Shown here: positions 14,826 to 19,689 of the stretch, piece after piece | Position numbering within the stretch: the stretch's first letter is position 1 | How the letters are laid out: every line of letters starts with the position of its first letter | Assembly (NCBI GenBank): GCA_045603125.1 | Contig: JAZULN010000110.1 | Location: 1-19,689 of the forward strand | DNA: 19,689 nt | From: CAKSFT01 sp045603125 | GTDB lineage: Bacteria > Bacillota > Clostridia > UBA1381 | Direction: 5' to 3' | Notes under the pieces: model-generated | Database searches by the model: none | What the model saw: the letters and a program-made list of their open reading frames with translations, nothing else | What the model was told of the DNA's origin: nothing | Program-made: the position numbers and the translations under genes

Positions 14826-16367
14826 TTATGAATGTAAAATTGGTTTTCCTGTAAATTCAAGTTCACCAACCAAACCATCTGCAAGATTCTTAATTGAATG
14901 AACATTGGGGTCACAGTTCATTTCAATATAGGTTAGTTCCTGTGGGAAATAGTCCTCTGCCATGAAAGGTGAACCGTAGTTTACAATTATTTTCTTTTTC
15001 TTATCAAACAACTGTGAGTTCCATATCAAGAGATGTGATATGCTCCATGCCGATGAATCAACAGAGTTTAGATTTATTATTATTAAATCATACTGACTTT
15101 GGAGTTTATCTGCATCTCCCTGCCAACAAACTCTTGACTGTTTATCATATATATCTCTTTTAACATCAACTTCGAATCCCTTTTTCTCAAGTTCTTCCTT
15201 TAAAAGATTTGAAGATACTGTATCATAATCCGTTGCATCCACAATAAGAATCTTTTGGTTATTTTTATTTATTGGAATTAGGTCAATATCATTTCTCAAA
15301 AGTGTTATTCCGTCTTTCGCCATATGAAGATAATATTCATCGATAAATTTACTGTCAGGTTCTTCGGCAACATTTTTCTCTTTTGCATTTTTTCTGAAAT
15401 TTTCAAGCTTCTCGATTCTTGCCAAAGCGTCATCGAGTCTCTCCATTGGAATTTCACCTGACAATATTGCCTCTTCTATTGCTTCTGCAGCCTCAACCGG
15501 TGGCCATAGGAGAATATCTGCACCAGCTTTAAATGCCTGCACTGTTTCTTTAATAAGATCGCCTGTTGCCATACCACCCATGACAAGGGCGTCGGTTACA
15601 ACGACACCTTCAAATCCTAATTCTTTTTTAAGCAAATCTGTTGTTAATTTCTTTGAATATGTTGCAATCGGGTAGAATCCATCGGTTATTTCATTATCAT
15701 ATGACTTCAAAGCCACATGAGTAGTCATAACCGACATTACACCCTCATCAATTATCTCTTTATATGTATGACCGTAAGTTTTAATCCATTTATCAAAGGG
15801 GAAAGTGTTCTGACCCGGTCCAATATGCATATTTATAGGGCTTGTACCAAGTCCCGGAAAATGCTTTATAGTTGCACATATTCCCTGATCCTGTATCCCC
15901 TTTACAACCTGACGATATAGTCTTGCGGTTAAACCTGGGTCATCTGAAGTAGCCAAAAGAGGCATAGAATGGTCCATATACATATCGATAGTTGGTTGTA
16001 GAATCCAGTCTAACCCCCGGGAATTCAGCTGCATACCCATAACTTTTCCCCAGTTATATGCATCTTCTTCGCTGGCGGTTGCACCCAACGCCCTTGCCGG
16101 AAAAAATTTTACAGTCTGTCCAACTGCGCTCGCTCCGTCAGCACATACTATGAGATTATTTTTTGCGTATTTTTTACATTCTTCCAATCTCTCATGGCTA
16201 CAAAACATCCCTTTTTCCAAACCGTTTTCGTCTGTGTAAACCTGTCCGGCTCCAAAATACATTCCTCCAACAGGATACTTTTCAAAAAACTCTTTCGGGC
16301 CACCATGAGAATTTATTTCTCTTATTGTCACAATAAATGTCTTGAAAATTTTTTCTCTTAATGTCAT
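14826..16367 (-). CDS. Glycoside hydrolase family 3, beta-N-acetylhexosaminidase (NagZ)-like
   Basis: This 513-aa protein has a GH3 TIM-barrel domain (about 1-330) and a smaller C-terminal alpha/beta domain (about 350-513). KHFPGLG (168-174) matches the NagZ-type KHFPGHG sugar-binding motif, and the nucleophile is Asp259 in VVTDAL. In NagZ the general acid/base is an Asp-x-His dyad just after this motif; here the positions read N179-M-H181, so the Asp is Asn. NagZ-type enzymes release terminal beta-GlcNAc. No signal peptide is seen, so it probably acts in the cytoplasm. AGAGGAGA precedes the ATG at 16367. It is followed at 30 bp by the oxidoreductase. Confidence 0.9.
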   Translation of the reverse strand: MTLREKIFKTFIVTIREINSHGGPKEFFEKYPVGGMYFGAGQVYTDENGLEKGMFCSHERLEECKKYAKNNLIVCADGASAVGQTVKFFPARALGATASEEDAYNWGKVMGMQLNSRGLDWILQPTIDMYMDHSMPLLATSDDPGLTARLYRQVVKGIQDQGICATIKHFPGLGTSPINMHIGPGQNTFPFDKWIKTYGHTYKEIIDEGVMSVMTTHVALKSYDNEITDGFYPIATYSKKLTTDLLKKELGFEGVVVTDALVMGGMATGDLIKETVQAFKAGADILLWPPVEAAEAIEEAILSGEIPMERLDDALARIEKLENFRKNAKEKNVAEEPDSKFIDEYYLHMAKDGITLLRNDIDLIPINKNNQKILIVDATDYDTVSSNLLKEELEKKGFEVDVKRDIYDKQSRVCWQGDADKLQSQYDLIIINLNSVDSSAWSISHLLIWNSQLFDKKKKIIVNYGSPFMAEDYFPQELTYIEMNCDPNVHSIKNLADGLVGELEFTGKPILHS

Positions 16368-16617
16368 TTTCTATTTCTCCTCTTATATAAAACATAGGCA
16401 TTCTATATGTTCATAGTTTTATGGCATATACTAACTTAACTTATCTTATACAACTAAATCTCAGAAACGGTTCGTCAATCAAATTGTTTTCAATCTATTT
16501 TACACGGCATAACACAAATTCTTGCATTAGTTTTTTGTGGTTCTAACGAACAAAAAGATATTTACGAATAAATATACATATTATTACCCATAATATATTT
16601 CCATACATTTTTCTTCC

Positions 16618-19437
16618 TTATTTCATTGAGAATTTGAATGTAAATTCCTTATCATTAACCTGATATTTTTCCAAAAGCTTTGCAATCTTCGAGCCTGAAC
16701 CCGACATTTTATAATCTATTCTTACATTTATAAAATCATCCTTTTCAAGTTCATCTGTATGTCTTGCTTTCTGAACAGCCTCTAAAGAATATTCCGATAC
16801 CTTGAACTCAAATTCAGAATCCGAATAAATATTCAACCCATTTTCAAAATTCAAATATTTTGTTCCTATATGATTTCCGTGTTCTTGCGGCATAACGTAA
16901 TTCACATATTCATCCTCTGCCCTGCTTTCATAAAGCCCAATCATTGTATGCCATTTTAAGTCACAATAGTTTTCTTCCGGCCCCATTCCGAAATACTTAA
17001 ATTCATTGTTTTTCTTTGGAATTTTAAACTCAAATCCAATTCTCGGCAAATATTCAATATCTTCTATAACTTTTCCATTTACCATTACCTTCAGTTCACC
17101 ATCTTCATATACCGAATATTCAACAGTATATCTCAAAAATGGTATTCTTCCAACCCCCGCAAGACTTGCACAAACCTTAACTTTACCTTCAACAATTTCG
17201 CATGAATAAACCTTATTGAAAATATTATGAATGCTCCATGACTCTTCATTAAAGTTATTGTTATAAGGATTTCCCCAAATCCCGGGTTTGTCGATAGTAT
17301 CAGAATCCATCAATGCTCTCCATACTGTGAGCTGAAGTTCACTCGCAAGCTGTTCCTCACCATTTTTTATAATACTTTCCAATGTACCATGATGCTTCGA
17401 GAAGGTATACCTTATTCCGCCTCCTTCTCCCATTATATATCTGCCGTCATCGACTAGCTTTGCGAGGCTCTTTTCATGTTTTTCCGTAATTATTTTAACA
17501 TCTGCCTTTTCCTGACTTCTCGCAACCTCATAATCGTCTGAATTATATAAAAATACATTTACATATGTACCCATTCTGCAACTCTCAGGAAGGTTTAGTT
17601 TTATCTCTTCTTTTTCCTTGGGTTCAATATCCAAATAAATCTCTTCTTCAAAGATAACGTTTTCATCCTGCTGAATCTGATATTTCAATTTGTATTCTTT
17701 GAGATTTGTAAAATCAAAAAGATTTTCTACGGTTAGTATATCCCCCGAAAGATTTGTTCTCATATTCTGATATGCCGCTTTAACATTTAAACTTCCTGCC
17801 TTAAAGGATTTATCTGCAAATATCATTCCGTCTGCACATTTATTGGAATCATGGTTCTTTTCTCCGAAATCTCCACCATATTTCTGCACACCGTCTTCTA
17901 AAAATACATGGTCAATCCATTCCCACACGCATCCTCCTATCAATTTTGGAGAACTATATATAATATCCCAATAGTCCTTGGTGTCACCCGGTCCATTCCC
18001 CACAGCATGAGTATATTCACACAAGAAAAATGGTTCTTTCCTTTCTTCATTTTCAGCATACTTTTTAACATACTCAATCTGTGGATACATAAGTGAAAAT
18101 ACATCTGTTTCATCCAAAATTCCGCTTCTTGATGCGTCCTCTGAATGAACAAGTCTTGACTTATCCTTTTCTCTTAACCATTTAACCATTGCCCTGTTAT
18201 TATCCGAATATCCACTTTCATTCCCGATAGACCACATAATTACCGATGCATGGTTTTTATCTCTTTCATACGCTCTTTCAATTCTGTCTATATATGACGC
18301 CTTCCACTCCGGCTGATTATTTATCCAGTCAGGGTTATCTTTATCATCATAGTTAACATAATTTTTTAGCCTTGTTGTAAAACCATGAGTTTCCAAATCC
18401 GTTTCAAGGCATACATAAAACCCAAATTCATCGCACATATTCATAAATTTAGGAGTTGGCGGATAATGAGAGGTTCTTATACAGTTGATATTAAGCTTTT
18501 TCATCAACATTAAATCTTCTAAAAGTTCATCATCTGTCTCGGTCCAGCCGTTTAATGCATGAGTATCGTGCTTATTTACACCTTTTAATTTTACCGGTAC
18601 ACCGTTTATTAAAAGCTCACTTTTTTCTGATATTTCTATAGTTCTGAATCCGACTTTTTGTTCTATCACTTCATCCTTATAACTAAACGTCAATTTATAT
18701 AAATACGGTTTCTCTGCATTCCAAAGAACAGGGTTTTCAACCTCAAATTCCGCATAATTTTTCGCCTCTGCTTTAGAGAGCAACACTTCCCCGTCATAAA
18801 GACAAATCTCTGCTTCACCCTCAAAATTAACAAACAATTTGTTACCCTTCTGCTTTATGTCTATATCTATTATATGTCCTTCTGGACGTGACAAAAGGTA
18901 AACATCTCTGAAAATCCCATTAAACCTGAAAAAGTCCTGATCCTCCAAATAACTTCCCGAGCACCATTTTAAAACCTTGGCACGGATTGTATTTGTACCC
19001 ACTATAACAAATTTCGAAATGTCAAACTCAGCCTGAAGATGCGACCCTTGAGAATATCCCACATATTTCCCGTTTATATAAAGACTCACACAGGAAGAAA
19101 CGCCTTCAAAAACAATGTAGTGCTTTCTTTTTATATCTGTTATTTCAAATTCACGCTCATATATGCCTAACGGGTTATCGTCAGGTACATATGGCGGGTC
19201 AACAGGGTATGGATAATATACATTTGTATAATACGGTCTTTCATAGCCTCTTGCCTGCCAGCACGAGGGGACATCAATTGTGTCCCACTGAGTTATTTCA
19301 GCCTCTTCATCTATATCCTTTTCATAAAATTTAAATTTCCACTCACCGTTTAGGAGGTTATATCCAGTCGGGATATAATATGATCTTTGTTTTAATCGAT
19401 TCTCTGAGATTTTAGTTAAATCTTCGTAATGTCTCAT
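16618..19437 (-). CDS. Glycoside hydrolase family 2, LacZ-type beta-galactosidase
   Basis: This 939-aa protein has the full LacZ layout: sugar-binding domain (WDTIDVPSCWQARGYERPYYTN onward, about 50-180), Ig-like domains, TIM barrel, and the C-terminal small-chain domain with YFGMGPEENYCDLK. Catalytic residues are acid/base Glu407 (WSIGNESG) and nucleophile Glu474 (FFLCEYTHAVGN). GVNKHDTH, RTSHYPP, WEWIDH and GGDFGE are also in place. It hydrolyses terminal beta-galactosides; the exact substrate is not known. No signal peptide, so it is intracellular. The ATG at 19437 is chosen because AAAGGAAGAG precedes it; an in-frame start at 19476 would run through a palindrome. It is the first complete gene of the carbohydrate cluster. 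Confidence 0.95.
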   Translation of the reverse strand: MRHYEDLTKISENRLKQRSYYIPTGYNLLNGEWKFKFYEKDIDEEAEITQWDTIDVPSCWQARGYERPYYTNVYYPYPVDPPYVPDDNPLGIYEREFEITDIKRKHYIVFEGVSSCVSLYINGKYVGYSQGSHLQAEFDISKFVIVGTNTIRAKVLKWCSGSYLEDQDFFRFNGIFRDVYLLSRPEGHIIDIDIKQKGNKLFVNFEGEAEICLYDGEVLLSKAEAKNYAEFEVENPVLWNAEKPYLYKLTFSYKDEVIEQKVGFRTIEISEKSELLINGVPVKLKGVNKHDTHALNGWTETDDELLEDLMLMKKLNINCIRTSHYPPTPKFMNMCDEFGFYVCLETDLETHGFTTRLKNYVNYDDKDNPDWINNQPEWKASYIDRIERAYERDKNHASVIMWSIGNESGYSDNNRAMVKWLREKDKSRLVHSEDASRSGILDETDVFSLMYPQIEYVKKYAENEERKEPFFLCEYTHAVGNGPGDTKDYWDIIYSSPKLIGGCVWEWIDHVFLEDGVQKYGGDFGEKNHDSNKCADGMIFADKSFKAGSLNVKAAYQNMRTNLSGDILTVENLFDFTNLKEYKLKYQIQQDENVIFEEEIYLDIEPKEKEEIKLNLPESCRMGTYVNVFLYNSDDYEVARSQEKADVKIITEKHEKSLAKLVDDGRYIMGEGGGIRYTFSKHHGTLESIIKNGEEQLASELQLTVWRALMDSDTIDKPGIWGNPYNNNFNEESWSIHNIFNKVYSCEIVEGKVKVCASLAGVGRIPFLRYTVEYSVYEDGELKVMVNGKVIEDIEYLPRIGFEFKIPKKNNEFKYFGMGPEENYCDLKWHTMIGLYESRAEDEYVNYVMPQEHGNHIGTKYLNFENGLNIYSDSEFEFKVSEYSLEAVQKARHTDELEKDDFINVRIDYKMSGSGSKIAKLLEKYQVNDKEFTFKFSMK

Positions 19438-19458
19438 ATTGCTCTTCCTTTTTTCATT

Positions 19459-19493
19459 ACATATAACCATCGGCATTGCCGATGGTTATATGT
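19459..19493. promoter_or_regulatory. 35-bp near-perfect palindrome in the leader of the GH2 gene
   Basis: Two 17-bp arms (19459-19475 and 19477-19493) pair without mismatch around a single base, with core CCATCGGCA/TGCCGATGG. It ends about 21 nt before the GH2 start codon, next to its ribosome site. No T-run follows on either strand, so it is not a typical terminator. It may be a regulator operator or an mRNA hairpin that affects translation or stability. Confidence 0.55.
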
Positions 19494-19550
19494 TATATTA
19501 AAAATACCATTCTCTCAAATTTTAATTTGAAAGTTATAAACAAGTTCAGC

Positions 19551-19676
19551 CTATTTTACCAATGGAGTAATCATATCAACATCCCATACAAAAGTTTTAG
19601 CGGTCCAACTTTCAGTCAGATCACTTGTGGGAATATCCATTGTAACATTTAACGGGAAGTCGGAGGCCAAGCGGGC
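19551..19676 (-). CDS. C-terminal tail of an unidentified protein, at the window edge
   Basis: Forty-one codons end in TAG at 19551-19553 and give LNVTMDIPTSDLTESWTAK followed by TFVWDVDMITPLVK. The pattern resembles C-terminal beta-sandwich tails of surface or carbohydrate-related proteins that end in an F-x-W-D-x-x-x-x-x-x-P-L motif. The frame meets a TAA at 19677-19679, only 12 bp from the window edge, so the upstream part is either frameshifted or in a low-quality contig end. It lies upstream of the GH2 gene on the same strand. Identity unknown. Confidence 0.4.
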   Translation of the reverse strand, partial: ARLASDFPLNVTMDIPTSDLTESWTAKTFVWDVDMITPLVK

Positions 19677-19689
19677 TTAGGAAGACAAG

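Noticed and set aside
16368..16617. Possible promoter (TTGACG near 16475) before the GH3 gene
   Set aside because: No -10 box lies at 16-18 bp from it; the 250-bp gap shows no other clear signal.
19511..19530. AT-only palindrome TCAAATT-TT-AATTTGA as a terminator
   Set aside because: The stem contains almost no G-C pairs and no T-run follows, so it is likely chance in AT-rich DNA.

Overview
The window looks like a piece of an AT-rich Firmicutes (Clostridia-like, probably gut or anaerobic) chromosome. The reasons are strong AGGAGG-type ribosome binding sites, FeoA/FeoB iron uptake, a Firmicutes-type (T7SSb) secretion gene set with an EsaB/YukD-like protein, and a glycan-degradation cluster. 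Nothing here fixes the species. Every well-supported gene lies on the minus strand, so transcription runs from high to low coordinates. No tRNA, rRNA or CRISPR array was seen.

Region 1 (about 1-2170), iron uptake. feoB (cut by the window start) follows feoA. Two copies of the same 18-bp inverted repeat (AGTTAGC-N4-GCTAACT) sit before feoA and before feoB. The first lies just downstream of a good TTGACA-N17-TAAACT promoter, which suggests control by a metal-dependent repressor.

Region 2 (2233-7061), a partial type VII secretion locus. In transcription order it holds the C-terminal third-ATPase part of an EssC-like FtsK/SpoIIIE ATPase, a 126-aa protein with a WVG (WXG) motif, an unrecognised 167-aa protein overlapping an EsaB/YukD-like ubiquitin-fold protein, an unrecognised 516-aa helical protein ending in eleven glycines, a 96-aa WXG100-like protein whose WXG is MQG, and a PP2C phosphatase. 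The N-terminal part of EssC and the membrane components EssB/EsaA are absent.

Region 3 (about 7165-9470), an IS21-family insertion sequence (istA, istB). It lies directly upstream of the EssC fragment, and on its far side there is no EssC sequence. The locus was therefore broken and rearranged at the IS, or the assembly is chimeric there.

Region 4 (9746-19689), a carbohydrate cluster. In transcription order it holds the tail of an unidentified protein, a GH2 beta-galactosidase, a GH3 beta-N-acetylhexosaminidase-like enzyme, a Gfo/Idh/MocA oxidoreductase with GH109-like features, a fragment of an M20 peptidase, a NodB-type deacetylase, an SGNH esterase, and a lipoprotein solute-binding protein without its permeases. 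Together they suggest trimming, de-esterification or deacetylation and uptake of an amino-sugar- or galactose-containing glycan. Two copies of an undescribed short repeat with coding character (TxCPAYKGxR) follow the deacetylase and esterase genes.
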